NCBI GenBank assembly: GCA_945863875.1
Contig: CAMBBS010000004.1
Span: forward strand, 62,001 to 126,000
Reading direction: 5' to 3'
DNA from: Desulfopila aestuarii DSM 18488
Lineage (GTDB): Bacteria; Desulfobacterota; Desulfobulbia; Desulfobulbales; Desulfocapsaceae
DNA length: 64,000 nucleotides
The notes below the pieces were generated by a model, which was given only the letters and a program-made list of their open reading frames with translations, did not search any database and had not been told where the DNA came from. This document shows, one piece after another, positions 9,279 to 18,929 of the stretch (its first letter is position 1; each line of letters starts with the position of its first letter). The translations under genes and the position numbers were made by a program.

Positions 9279-10084
9279 ATGCAGCATGTGTTGGTCATAG
9301 ACAAAAACAAAATGTTCTTGATGCCTTGTCATCCGGCAAGGGCGAGGGGGCTTTGGCGCAAGGGAAAAGCTGCTGTCTATAAAAGATGCCCTTTTCGTAT
9401 CATTTTCAAAGAAAAGAGTGGCAGTGATGTTCAAGATCTTCAGTTAAAGCTTGATCCAGGGAGCAAGACGACAACCATTGCCCTGGTGACAGAGTGTCAG
9501 CAGGGCAGAAAGGTTGTTTGGGCCGGAGAGCGTACTCACCGTGGCCAGGCCATGAGAAATACTCTGCTCTCCAGGGTGGACAATGTTTTTACCTGGGCAA
9601 AGCGTCTCATCAACTTTGCTCCAGTAGCCGGGATGGTGTTTGATCTTTGTAAACGGTTCATCAACATTCTTGCCCGGGCCAAAGCACCGTTACAGGATGG
9701 TGGTGCAAGCAATTCGATTCGCTATGCCACCGGCGGCAGGTTGCAGGCATTCGGGTTGCAGGTTTCCTCCTGGTCCGGAGGAGGAACCACGTATAACCGG
9801 ACGAACCACAGCGAAAGCAAAAACAGTTGTCAATGGATGGAAAACCGGGGATCTGGTCAAGGCACTGGTCAACAAAGGCAAAAAAGCCCGGGACGTATGT
9901 TGGCCGGGTGTCTGTGCGAAAGCCCGGCAGTTTCAATATCAAGACAGAAGCGGGTACAATACAGGGGGTTTCATGGAAACATTGCTCTCTGTTGCAGCGT
10001 GCCGATGGTTACAATTACTACATGGGAGACGGCGTTCCCTCCTCCACCTGAAGGAAGAGGTAGCCACGCTGTAATTTTAGATGA
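9019..10084 (+). mobile_element. ISC-type element copy 2 (omega-RNA + deleted iscB)
   Basis: Starts CAACTACCCCGCCCTGAAGGGCGG (left hairpin), ends CACGCTGTAATTTTAGATGA; highly similar to 18670..19776. Confidence 0.8.
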
Positions 10085-10106
10085 ACCCACGATGGTGCCG
10101 GCGTAA
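9279..10106 (+). pseudogene. Internally deleted IscB (no HNH, RuvC-II, bridge helix or RuvC-III; shifted C-terminus)
   Basis: PLMP-like N-terminus MQHVLVIDKNKMFLMPCHPARARGLWRKGKAAVYKR and RuvC-I LKLDPGSKTTTIALV retained; PVAGMVF joins directly to DLCKRFINILARAKAPL; KSHWLDAV segment missing. Confidence 0.8.
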
Positions 10107-10136
10107 AATGACGGCCAAAGAAATAAGGTTCAGACT

Positions 10137-11261
10137 ATGGGATTTTTCACCGATATCATCGTAGACAGCCAAAGACCCGTTGGGCGAAACGCCAGCGCAG
10201 CTTCGTTGCGGGTGACCCCTGGTGCAGAGAGCCTGGCGTCGGGCAATACCGACCCAAAGAGGCCTTTGGCGCTCCGGAATGACAGCCTGAACCAGATTGA
10301 GACATCAGAGAAAACCTTTTGGGAGGAGGATTTCAGGCAAAGCGGTGCAACGCGCGTAAAAGCGCAGTCACCAAGGCTTGAGGACCGCCAGGTGGTGGGC
10401 CCTTCGCTTTCGGAAAACACCGAGAATTCGGACCTTTCGGAGGCGCCGGAACAAAAACGTAGTTTTCCCGTTCTTGAGAAGCAGAAGCAGACAGGTCTCA
10501 AAAACCGCCGCGCTGTAACTGTTCAGATGAATCGTGATCGGAAGCTTCATGGCAGTGTGTCGTTCGGCAGGGAAAATTCCAGCTCGAAAGACTCGTCAGT
10601 TGTGGAGTCTGGATCGAAACATCCAGAGCAAAGTGCACGTGGAAAGTCAGTGGAAGTAACTCATAGGAGCCGGCAAGCGGGGAAGATAACCCGTGCGGGC
10701 GCCACCACCCCTCCCGATTTAGGCGGAGATGTTCTTGCGGCATCGCCCCCTGACAATTTTACCCGTGAGCCAGCGGGAGCAATGCCTTTTAAAACGGAGG
10801 ATCAGGAACTCCTGCAAGTCAAGACACCCGTAGAAATGATCGTTTCGCCAATCGAGGGGCAAAAACCGCAGGGCGTACATCAAGAGAATCCTGCATTGGC
10901 ACCATCCTCTCAAGCTATAGAAGGGAAAAATGAAGGCACGGACGAGCGTCAAAATCTCAAATTTCCTGGTTCGAAAATCGAGGCCATTCCTAATGTTACA
11001 GAGGATGCCCCAGTGCACAGCCCCGTCGAGGTGCGGTTCCACGATCAACCTTTTTCGGAGTCGACCCGGGATAGCCGTCCCAGGGAACCGCAGCCCGAGG
11101 CAGTCGGCGCAAAACCGGTGGGTGAGCCCAGCGGACCCAGAGTTCACATTGGTCTTTTGGAAATTGTCGTTTTGGCCGCAGAAAAGCAAAGGAACAGGGG
11201 GGCAATCACCCCCTCGGAGGGGCAAAATCTTGCCAGCCGTCACTACTTACGGAATTTTTGA
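10137..11261 (+). CDS. Low-complexity, predicted disordered CIS-locus protein
   Basis: 374 aa ORF rich in S/E/Q/K/P, no recognisable domain, within CIS operon; C-terminus RGAITPSEGQNLASRHYLRNF. Confidence 0.6.
   Translation: MGFFTDIIVDSQRPVGRNASAASLRVTPGAESLASGNTDPKRPLALRNDSLNQIETSEKTFWEEDFRQSGATRVKAQSPRLEDRQVVGPSLSENTENSDLSEAPEQKRSFPVLEKQKQTGLKNRRAVTVQMNRDRKLHGSVSFGRENSSSKDSSVVESGSKHPEQSARGKSVEVTHRSRQAGKITRAGATTPPDLGGDVLAASPPDNFTREPAGAMPFKTEDQELLQVKTPVEMIVSPIEGQKPQGVHQENPALAPSSQAIEGKNEGTDERQNLKFPGSKIEAIPNVTEDAPVHSPVEVRFHDQPFSESTRDSRPREPQPEAVGAKPVGEPSGPRVHIGLLEIVVLAAEKQRNRGAITPSEGQNLASRHYLRNF
11195..11232 (+). repeat. ISC left-end-like hairpin with no element behind it
   Basis: GGGGGGCAATCACCCCCTCGGAGGGGC compared with copy 2 GGGGGGCAACTACCCCGCCCTGAAGGGCGG; same reading frame relative to the upstream gene. 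Confidence 0.4.
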
Positions 11262-11264
11262 ACT

Positions 11265-12296
11265 ATGGCATTACCGACCTCATCACTCTCCCAGGTTTGT
11301 CGTGAAATCGCTAACGTGATCAGCGTCGGCCTGAACGCGAGTGCCAATTCCATCCAGGTGATGATTGGCAGTCCCGTCGACGCCGTACCGAGTCAATCGG
11401 ACCAACTGCATAGAATTAATCTCTTTTTCTATGGCATCGAACCCACGGGGTTCTACTCGGGAACGCTGCCCGGCGAACCCTGGTGGATCCGCTTGCGCTG
11501 CCTGGTGACGGGATTTGGCATCGCCGAAAACCAGATCAGTGCCGGGGAAAACGATTTGCGTCTGCTTGGCGGGGTGATACGCCTGTTCCATGAAACGCCG
11601 GTATTGGAAACGTTTACCGTTGACAATGAAACCTTTCGTTTGCAGGTGATTTTTCAGGCTTTGAGCCCCGATGACCTGAACAATATCTGGTCGATCCAGG
11701 GAGATGTCAGCTATCGACCGTCATTGGTTTATGAAATGGCCCTGGCCCCGGTGGTTCCATTGAAAAAGACGATCGGGAGTCCATTAGTAGGAGCCATTGG
11801 TTCCGAGCTTCGCGCCGATCGGCAGGCTCGAACCGACCCCTTTGGTGGCAGTGCTGTGGCGCCGGTGGTGCCGCTGACCACCGTTGATTCCTCGCGCGAG
11901 GGCTGGTCCCCGGCAATCTGCCTGGTGTCCGACGATCATTGCGCGCAAAGCCTCGCTTTTGCCAGCGGGAGCCCGGCCTTAACCGATTTTACCCCTGCGG
12001 TGTGGATCGCGGGAGAACGAAACGCACCGGTGCTGCTGGTCTGGGAAAAGTGGACCAGCAGCCAGGGGTGGCAACGGCAAAGCACCACCAAGAATGCGCT
12101 GGCTACCGACACCGTCATTGATCCCGCAGCGGTCGCCCTGGCGGTGACAACCGACTTTGCTCTGCCGTTTGCAGCAAACGAAACGGGTCAGGCGGTTTTG
12201 TTTGCCGAACGGACCTATAACCGGGCTGTCGATCAACAACCGATCACAGTTCGCAGTAATCCGGTAATGGTGAGCGTGTTCGGGGACGTTCCATGA
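11265..12296 (+). CDS. DUF4255 (Pvc16/Afp16 N-terminal-like) tail terminator protein
   Basis: SSLSQVCREIANVISVGLNASANSIQVMIGSP...INLFFYGIEPTGFYSGTLPGEPWWIRLRCLVTGFG. Confidence 0.8.
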   Translation: MALPTSSLSQVCREIANVISVGLNASANSIQVMIGSPVDAVPSQSDQLHRINLFFYGIEPTGFYSGTLPGEPWWIRLRCLVTGFGIAENQISAGENDLRLLGGVIRLFHETPVLETFTVDNETFRLQVIFQALSPDDLNNIWSIQGDVSYRPSLVYEMALAPVVPLKKTIGSPLVGAIGSELRADRQARTDPFGGSAVAPVVPLTTVDSSREGWSPAICLVSDDHCAQSLAFASGSPALTDFTPAVWIAGERNAPVLLVWEKWTSSQGWQRQSTTKNALATDTVIDPAAVALAVTTDFALPFAANETGQAVLFAERTYNRAVDQQPITVRSNPVMVSVFGDVP

Positions 12297-13630
12297 CAGA
12301 AGCGGTCCCAAACATCTCTGGCAGCCAGCTGGCCCTGGAATGGGAGCGAATTGAATTGCTCGGCTACCTACTCGCGGAATCCCGGCAGGGACGAACAGCA
12401 ACGGCGTCCCTTCTGGAGCGATTGCAAAAGCTGCAATGGCAGGTAGCCAAAAACCGCAGTGACAAACAGGGACTGTGCGGGATGCTCAACGTACCACTAG
12501 AGCCTCTCGAACTCGATGTTCTCGCCTGCTGCCTGGCTCCGGAAGCCGAACCGCGAGTCGGCTGGCTGTTTCAGACCCTGCAGCCGGGTGCACCACAGCC
12601 CTATCCGTCACCAGCGCTGTTGCAGGAACTGCTGGAGATAGGCTCTGAGGAATCGAGTGATCTTTATGCGGTCCTTGCCGAATCAGCTTCTTTGCGAAGG
12701 TTCGGCCTGATCGATCTTGACGAGACCGATCTGTTCCATCCGGTGCGGCCAGTGCCGGGCTTGACCGCACGCCTGTTGGGTCGGCCTCCGGTGAACGCCA
12801 GCCTGCCGGGAGCGACACTGGTTCAGACCAAGGTTGGTTGGGATGACCTGGTGCTGCCCCCAGACCGGATGATCATGCTGCGTGAATTCCTCCTCTGGAT
12901 CACCCACAAACAAAGGGTTGTCGAGGAGTGGGGAGGGCAGGATTGCGGTGGGCCGGTGGCGCTTTTTTCTGGACCGTCCGGCACCGGAAAAACCTTAGCC
13001 GCGGCGGTGATGGCCAACGAACTGGGCTGGCCGCTGTATCGGGTTGACCTGGGGCGGCTGGTGAGTAAGTACATCGGCGAGACCGAAAAAAATCTCAACC
13101 GCCTGTTCGATGCGGCCCACGGCCAGTCGATGATCCTGCAGTTTGATGAGGCGGACAGCCTGTTCAGCAAGCGCGGCGAAGTCAAGGAAGCGCGTGATCG
13201 CTACGCCAACATGGAGGTCAGCCACCTCCTGGCCCGCATTGAATCGCACCAGGGGCCGGTTATTCTGACCACCAACCTGCGGAAGCAAATCGATCCGGCC
13301 TTCGCCCGCCGCTTTCAGCTGGTGGTCGAGTTCCCCCGACCGGACGAGGCGGCCCGCAAGAAGCTCTGGGAGAAGCTTTTGCCACCGAAAGCGCCGCGGC
13401 GGAAAGAGCTGAACTGTGCGTTGCTGGGCAAGGCCGTCAACCTCACCGGGGGTAACATCCGTAACGCTGCCTTGATGAGCGCCTATCTGGCGGCCGGACA
13501 GAACGAGATGATCAGCCTGCAACATGTCACCCTGGCGGTCTGGCGCGAACTTGGTAAAGATGGCCGCGAACTGACCAGAGCGGACCTGGGGACGCTGGCG
13601 CCCTATTTGAAGGAGGAGAACCCATGTTGA
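12293..13630 (+). CDS. AAA+ ATPase (Pvc15/Afp15-like)
   Basis: Walker A GPSGTGKT, Walker B ILQFDEAD, sensor VILTTNLRKQIDPAFARRF. Confidence 0.9.
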   Translation: MTEAVPNISGSQLALEWERIELLGYLLAESRQGRTATASLLERLQKLQWQVAKNRSDKQGLCGMLNVPLEPLELDVLACCLAPEAEPRVGWLFQTLQPGAPQPYPSPALLQELLEIGSEESSDLYAVLAESASLRRFGLIDLDETDLFHPVRPVPGLTARLLGRPPVNASLPGATLVQTKVGWDDLVLPPDRMIMLREFLLWITHKQRVVEEWGGQDCGGPVALFSGPSGTGKTLAAAVMANELGWPLYRVDLGRLVSKYIGETEKNLNRLFDAAHGQSMILQFDEADSLFSKRGEVKEARDRYANMEVSHLLARIESHQGPVILTTNLRKQIDPAFARRFQLVVEFPRPDEAARKKLWEKLLPPKAPRRKELNCALLGKAVNLTGGNIRNAALMSAYLAAGQNEMISLQHVTLAVWRELGKDGRELTRADLGTLAPYLKEENPC

Positions 13631-13875
13631 CGATTGATCGCCTCCGCCTGCACCTGCCCAGTGAATATCAGGACCGCGCACAGCTGATCGCCCGACTGGT
13701 GGTGGATCAGCTGGATCAGATCTCGCTGGGCAAGAGTAGAAAAATCGAGCGACTGAGCCTGGCGCCGATCGCCATTGCAGCAGGATTGCCGGACCTGCAG
13801 CTGGCCAGGGTGATTGCCACAGCGGTTCAGACCCAGCTGGGCGGCAGGGCAGGATCGGGAGAGAATTTTAGATGA
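13624..13875 (+). CDS. Small CIS-operon hypothetical protein
   Basis: 83 aa; start overlaps the ATPase stop region. Confidence 0.6.
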   Translation: MLTIDRLRLHLPSEYQDRAQLIARLVVDQLDQISLGKSRKIERLSLAPIAIAAGLPDLQLARVIATAVQTQLGGRAGSGENFR

Positions 13876-13884
13876 GGTGGCAAA

Positions 13885-14523
13885 ATGCTCAACATCACTA
13901 AAGGAATGCTGATTGAATACGCTCTGTCAATTCCTCCGCTGGTGCTCGTGTTTGAATTCAACCCTGAGAGCCTGACGCGTACCCGGACCATCACCATGCG
14001 CACTGGCAACGCCCCGGCCACGCGGGGTGGTTACGACTTCACCCTGCCAACGGAAACCCCGCGGGTGTCCCAGGGGGTGACGGTACAGCCGGAGAGCTTT
14101 TCCATCGATATTCTGCTTGATGCCACCGATCGTATGAACGAGGCGGAGCCAATTGCCACTGTGTTCGGTGTCGAGCCGGAACTCGACACGCTGCGCAGCA
14201 TGGTCGAGCCTAAATCCCAGGGTCCTGGTGGATTGCAGACGCTGTCAAGCCTCGGTCTGGGTGGCCAGCGGGCTTTTCAGCGCAGCGAGTCGGCCTCGGT
14301 TCTGCTGCTGGTATGGGGGACTCATATCCTGCCGGTGTTTATGACCAGCGTTATAATTGCCGAACAGGCGCATCTGCCCTCGCTGGTTCCTTATCGAGCC
14401 AAAGCGACCCTGGCTATGCAGGTAATCGAAGGAAACAATCCGTTCTACACGGTGGAAAAGGTACGTCAGGTGGTTGGGGCGGCTTTGAATACCGGTCGAA
14501 CGGTAATTGGAGGAATTTTCTGA
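13885..14523 (+). CDS. CIS baseplate/LysM-associated protein (Pvc7-like)
   Basis: FEFNPESLTRTRTITMR...VQPESFSIDILLDATDRMNEAEPIATVFGVEPELDTLRSMVEP. Confidence 0.7.
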   Translation: MLNITKGMLIEYALSIPPLVLVFEFNPESLTRTRTITMRTGNAPATRGGYDFTLPTETPRVSQGVTVQPESFSIDILLDATDRMNEAEPIATVFGVEPELDTLRSMVEPKSQGPGGLQTLSSLGLGGQRAFQRSESASVLLLVWGTHILPVFMTSVIIAEQAHLPSLVPYRAKATLAMQVIEGNNPFYTVEKVRQVVGAALNTGRTVIGGIF

Positions 14524-14814
14524 ATGTTTAAAAAAGGTTCGCGCTACGAAAATACTCGGACATTTGACCCGACCCCCGCCGGCCTGACGGTCTTTGAAGG
14601 AATCCGTCCGAGAGCAATAGGGCCGGCGACCGGGGTGATCGAACATGTGGTCAAAACCGGAGAGCGTCTCGACCTGTTGGCGGGTAATTACTACAACGAC
14701 GATCGCCTGTGGTGGCGGATTGTCGATGCCAACCCGGAGTTCCTCTTCGGTGGCGACATGGTTCTGGACAGGATGGAGGGCCAAGTCATCCTGATTCCGA
14801 AGGCGAGGGAATAA
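14524..14814 (+). CDS. LysM/gpX-like tail protein
   Basis: VKTGERLDLLAGNYYNDDRLWWRIVDANPEFLFGGDMVLDRMEGQVILIP. Confidence 0.8.
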   Translation: MFKKGSRYENTRTFDPTPAGLTVFEGIRPRAIGPATGVIEHVVKTGERLDLLAGNYYNDDRLWWRIVDANPEFLFGGDMVLDRMEGQVILIPKARE

Positions 14815-15954
14815 ATGGGACTGCTTGATCTTCTGAACGGTAAATTTCGCCAACCGGCCGAATGCATCATTAAGGTCGGGGCGGCTGGTGAAGAAATCAC
14901 CGACCTCTATCCGTTACTGATGGAGGTGACCGTCGATGCCAGCCGCGACCGATCGGTGGTCGCCACGCTGCGCTTTGAAACCCGCCGCGACGAACAGGGC
15001 CGATGGCTGATCCAGGACAGTGGCGTGTTTGCCCCCTGGGAACCAATTGTGATCGAAGCGGCCTTTGGCTCCACGACTGAAGAGGTTATGCGCGGTTTTA
15101 TCCGCCAGATCAAGGCTGCTTATCCCGCAGATGCCGGCGAAACAATGGTGACCGTTGAATGCCAGGATGATTCGCTGCAACTTGACCGTGGTCATGTGCG
15201 CGAGGTCTGGGGCGGAGACCTTCCGACGGCCGATCAGCTGATTGTCACGACCATCCTCTCCAACTACGGCTTGCTGCCTGATCCGGAGAACGGCGCCGGA
15301 CAGAGCAACCTGGTCATCAATCAGGACGAAACTGACATTGCCTTTCTCAGGCGTCGGGCCGAGGCCAACGGCTACGATCTGTTGTTCCGTGCAGGAATGG
15401 TCTATTTCGGGCCGATGCGGCTTGATGCCGAGCCGCAGGAGACCATCATGACCTACGCCGGTCAGGCCACGAACTGCCTGAGCTTCAATGTTACTGACGA
15501 CGGCCACCAGGCTGACCAGGTTAGCTTTGACCGGGCGGAAACGGCCGGGGCAGGAACAGTTTCGGAAACCGTTCAGTCCGACCTGCCGCTGCTTGGTAAG
15601 TATCCGGCGACTGGCCAGGGCGCAGGACTACCCGAGTTCTCCTGGCGGATGAGTCGACAGGAGGGCTTAAGCGAAGAGGAATGGATGGCACGTGCCCAGC
15701 GCCGCGCAAATGACCTGTCGCTACGGATCAAGGCCGAGGGAGAACTCGACGGCTCGCTCTACGGGCATGTGTTGCGGGTCGGGGAGCCGGTTGGCGTGGA
15801 TGGCGTTGGTGACCGTTACGGGGGAGTCTATTTCGTCGATACGGTGAAACATGTTTTCAACTCAGACGGCTACCGGATGAGTTTCAGCCTGCTGCGCAAT
15901 GCCTATGGCGACAACCTCGCCGACAGCGGGGGCCTGCTGGCGTCGGTTCTTTAA
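14815..15954 (+). CDS. Phage late control gpD/VgrG-like hub protein
   Basis: VECQDDSLQLDRG...DETDIAFLRRRAEANGYDLLFRAGMVYFGP. Confidence 0.85.
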   Translation: MGLLDLLNGKFRQPAECIIKVGAAGEEITDLYPLLMEVTVDASRDRSVVATLRFETRRDEQGRWLIQDSGVFAPWEPIVIEAAFGSTTEEVMRGFIRQIKAAYPADAGETMVTVECQDDSLQLDRGHVREVWGGDLPTADQLIVTTILSNYGLLPDPENGAGQSNLVINQDETDIAFLRRRAEANGYDLLFRAGMVYFGPMRLDAEPQETIMTYAGQATNCLSFNVTDDGHQADQVSFDRAETAGAGTVSETVQSDLPLLGKYPATGQGAGLPEFSWRMSRQEGLSEEEWMARAQRRANDLSLRIKAEGELDGSLYGHVLRVGEPVGVDGVGDRYGGVYFVDTVKHVFNSDGYRMSFSLLRNAYGDNLADSGGLLASVL

Positions 15955-15957
15955 ACC

Positions 15958-16006
15958 TAACCCCGGTAAACGGGAAATAAGCCGGGACTCTTTTCAGTGT
16001 CCGTGC
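15958..16006 (+). repeat. 49-nt dispersed repeat, copy A
   Basis: TAACCCCGGTAAACGGGAAATAAGCCGGGACTCTTTTCAGTGTCCGTGC; 42/49 identical by hand alignment to reverse complement of 27429..27477, no gaps. Confidence 0.85.
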
Positions 16007-16172
16007 TTTGTGGGGATAAGTGCCTTGGTGGTTACTTTAAGTTGCACATTTCAAAGGTGTCTCCAGGTTGCTTGTTTTTTACACCCATCAAGGGGGGCAA
16101 CAGAAGGACAGGCTTTCTGGAGTAAGGCACTAAACTCGTTTCCAGGGTAATTGCGGCCTGGGCGGAGGATGT

Positions 16173-16985
16173 ATGGAAGAGCTTTTGCTGAAACTGGTCA
16201 AACAGTTTCAAAATAAATATTACGGTAAGTACCGGGGGTTTGTCGCCGACAACAACGATCCGGAGCAGATCGGCCGCATGCGTCTGACGGTTCCCTCGGT
16301 ACTCGGTGAAGCCACCAGTGGCTGGGCCTTGCCGGCCCTGCCTTTTGGCGGTTTGGCCGACCAGGGGTTGTTTCTTATCCCTGAAAATGGCGCCCAGGTG
16401 TGGGTGGAATTCGAGGCTGGTAACCTCAATCAGCCAATCTGGACCGGGACCTTCTGGCAGGCCAGTGGTGATCCGCCCAGCGAGGCGGCGGTCAGTCCAC
16501 CGACTACTCGAGTGTTCAAGACTCCCTCGGGACATACCCTGCAGTTCGATGACAAGGATGGAGAGGAAAAATTTCGTCTGGCCCACCCCGCCGGCACTGA
16601 AACCACCATCGATGAAAAAGGCACTGTCATTATTGCCGACCCGCAGGGGAACACCCTGACCCTCAACGCCGACAGCAACGAAGTCGTGTTGGAGGATGCC
16701 AACGGCAACTCTCTGACGATGAATTCCAGCGGGACGACGGTAGAGGACAGTAACGGTAACAAGATTGAAATGGCCGCTTCCGGCATCACGGTCAAGGGGA
16801 CCAAGGTGGTGGTCGAAGGCCAGCAGGTTATGCTCGGCGGCAGCGGCGGCGAACCGATCATTAAAGGCCAGAGCTTTCTGACTCTGTTCATGACCCACAT
16901 GCACCCCAGTGCCATGGGGCCGACAGGCCCACCGGTTCCGCAGGGGGAGATGAGCAGCCTGTCGATAAAGGTGATGACATCTTGA
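16173..16985 (+). CDS. Baseplate spike protein (gpV/gp5/VgrG C-terminal-like)
   Basis: OB-fold start NNDPEQIGRMRLTVPSVLG; repeated GNTLTLN/GNSLTMNSSG/GNKIEMAASG beta-helix motifs. Confidence 0.88.
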   Translation: MEELLLKLVKQFQNKYYGKYRGFVADNNDPEQIGRMRLTVPSVLGEATSGWALPALPFGGLADQGLFLIPENGAQVWVEFEAGNLNQPIWTGTFWQASGDPPSEAAVSPPTTRVFKTPSGHTLQFDDKDGEEKFRLAHPAGTETTIDEKGTVIIADPQGNTLTLNADSNEVVLEDANGNSLTMNSSGTTVEDSNGNKIEMAASGITVKGTKVVVEGQQVMLGGSGGEPIIKGQSFLTLFMTHMHPSAMGPTGPPVPQGEMSSLSIKVMTS

Positions 16986-17105
16986 TGACGAAAACAGTAT
17001 TTTTCAAAAATTATGGGGTTTTCGTCCCGCGGTGATCGGAAATCATTTCGGCCAGTGCGGGACAGCTAACACGATTTTTTTAACGCCAATGGAGGATAGT
17101 CAAAC

Positions 17106-17483
17106 ATGCAACGTCTCAGCGACCCTCCCTACCTCGCCTTTCCGTTTCGTATCGGCGCTAAGGGTGCCCGAACCAGCACCCGCGCCCGACATGTGCGCGA
17201 ACAGATTGAACAGGTGCTGTTTACCAATCCCAATGAGCGGGTATTCCGCCCTGAATTCGGCGCCGGAGTCAAGAAACTGATCTTCGAGCCGAATGGTTCC
17301 GCCCTCTGGGAAGTGACCCGCAAACGACTGATGTCTTCGTTGGCCGAAGCGCTGCAGGGCGAGGTCGACCCACGAACCCTCGAAGTCAATGTGCGTGGAG
17401 AAGGGGAAAAACTGATCATCGATATCGCCTATAATCTGGCGACGATTGGCCAGACCGAGAAGCACGCATTTGTTGTGGGATAA
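17106..17483 (+). CDS. GPW/gp25-family baseplate wedge protein
   Basis: VREQIEQVLFTNPNERVFRPEFGAGVKKLIFEPN. Confidence 0.9.
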   Translation: MQRLSDPPYLAFPFRIGAKGARTSTRARHVREQIEQVLFTNPNERVFRPEFGAGVKKLIFEPNGSALWEVTRKRLMSSLAEALQGEVDPRTLEVNVRGEGEKLIIDIAYNLATIGQTEKHAFVVG

Positions 17484-17495
17484 GAGGATGCGCTT

Positions 17496-18686
17496 ATGGC
17501 AGAAAATCCGAATATAACTCTCGAATTTGGTGGACGTTGCCCCGATTGCGCTGAGCGGCAGGTATCGCTGCCGCAGCCGCTACCGGTGGTCGGAGACGAT
17601 TTCGACTGGCTGGTCCGTGATTACGACTCTTTCCGACGTTTCATGCTCGAAGAGCTGGCGGCTCGCTTTCCCGAACGGACCCGCTGGACTCCCGGCGACC
17701 TGGAGGTGGTGCTGGTTGAGGTTCTTGCGGCCGTGCTGGATCAACTGTCCGACATGGCTGATCGAACTGCGGCCGAGGCACTGCTCGAAACCGCGCGACG
17801 ACCGCAATCGGTGCGCCGTTTGCTCAGTCTGATCGGCTACGATGCCGTCTCTGAGGCGGGGTTGGGCGATGACTCTGGCGGGGCGGCCAGGCGTCAGGGC
17901 ATGGCAGAAGAACTCGAGCAGTTGTGGCGCACCAATGCCTCCCTGATGTTGCTGGCTAAACGCGAAGGACCGTTGGCTATCCATACCCAGCGGCGCATGG
18001 TGACGGTCGCCGATTATGCCAGTCGACTGGTCGATCATCCGCTGGTGCTTCGTGCTTATGGCTGGGAAGAGTGGAGTGGTTCGTGGAACCGACTGCGGGT
18101 GGCGGTGATTCTGTGGAAAGATCATTCCCTTGACGACGAAGGTTTGCAGTTTTCTCTGGAACTCAAGGATGAAGTGGCGCGTATGCACCAGAAAAATCAT
18201 CTGCCCGCGCCGCGCTGGGAACCCGAAACACCGACCATGCGTACGCTGCTACGGCCGTACCTGGATACTTTTCGCATGGTCGGGCAAGAGGTGGTTCTGC
18301 AGGATGCTGAAGCAGTCGGTCTCAAGATGTTCCTCTCCATCCGTGTGCGGGAGAATTTTTTCCAGTCGGAGATCCGCCACGCGGTTGAACAGGCTCTTGG
18401 TACGGGGCCAGGTGGATTTTTCGAGCCGGGCCGGCTCGCTTTTGGCGAAAACGTCTATGCCAGCGATATCTTTCAGACGCTTATGGCGCTCGATGGCGTG
18501 GACAATGTCTGCCTGAACCGCTTTAAACGGTTTGGCGACCAGTACCCCGATCAGGCCAATACCGGTGAAATTTCGATGGAGGGGCTGGAGATCGCTGTGT
18601 GTGACAACGATCCCAGTCATCCTGAACGAGGCTTTTTCAACCTGAAACTGAGCGGAGGACAGCGCGGGTCAACTACCCCGCCCTGA
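17496..18686 (+). CDS. Baseplate J-like protein; C-terminal STTPP from inserted ISC element
   Basis: TRWTPGDLEVVLVEVLAAVLDQLSDMADRTAAEALLETARRPQSVRRLLSLIGY typical of putative baseplate assembly proteins. Confidence 0.85.
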   Translation: MAENPNITLEFGGRCPDCAERQVSLPQPLPVVGDDFDWLVRDYDSFRRFMLEELAARFPERTRWTPGDLEVVLVEVLAAVLDQLSDMADRTAAEALLETARRPQSVRRLLSLIGYDAVSEAGLGDDSGGAARRQGMAEELEQLWRTNASLMLLAKREGPLAIHTQRRMVTVADYASRLVDHPLVLRAYGWEEWSGSWNRLRVAVILWKDHSLDDEGLQFSLELKDEVARMHQKNHLPAPRWEPETPTMRTLLRPYLDTFRMVGQEVVLQDAEAVGLKMFLSIRVRENFFQSEIRHAVEQALGTGPGGFFEPGRLAFGENVYASDIFQTLMALDGVDNVCLNRFKRFGDQYPDQANTGEISMEGLEIAVCDNDPSHPERGFFNLKLSGGQRGSTTPP

Positions 18687-18929
18687 AGGACGGAGCTTGT
18701 GCAAGCAAGTTCCTGTGTTGACCAGGCAAAGCCAGGGCCGCAAGGCTAACGGGCTACGTTGAGAAAGAAGAGAGAGGCACTCTGGAATGCTCCACCAGTT
18801 CCAGGCTCTGCGGCAAGTGGTTCAACAGGTTGAAGGGGTTAAGCCAGTGGTGCTTGGACAAAACCTTTCATTACCATTGCCGAGGTGGTTTTTACCCGCG
18901 AAAGTGAAGAATTTTAAAGGTAACTTTCA
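18670..18929 (+). ncRNA. omega-RNA/HEARO-like RNA upstream of iscB
   Basis: Nearly identical to 9019..9278. Confidence 0.7.

Noticed and set aside
16032-16904. 290 aa minus-strand ORF
   Set aside because: Antisense to the gpV-like spike gene, which has clear family motifs.
5761-18686. Complete prophage
   Set aside because: No capsid, portal, terminase, integrase or lysis genes; the Pvc15/Pvc16-like pair points to a contractile injection system.
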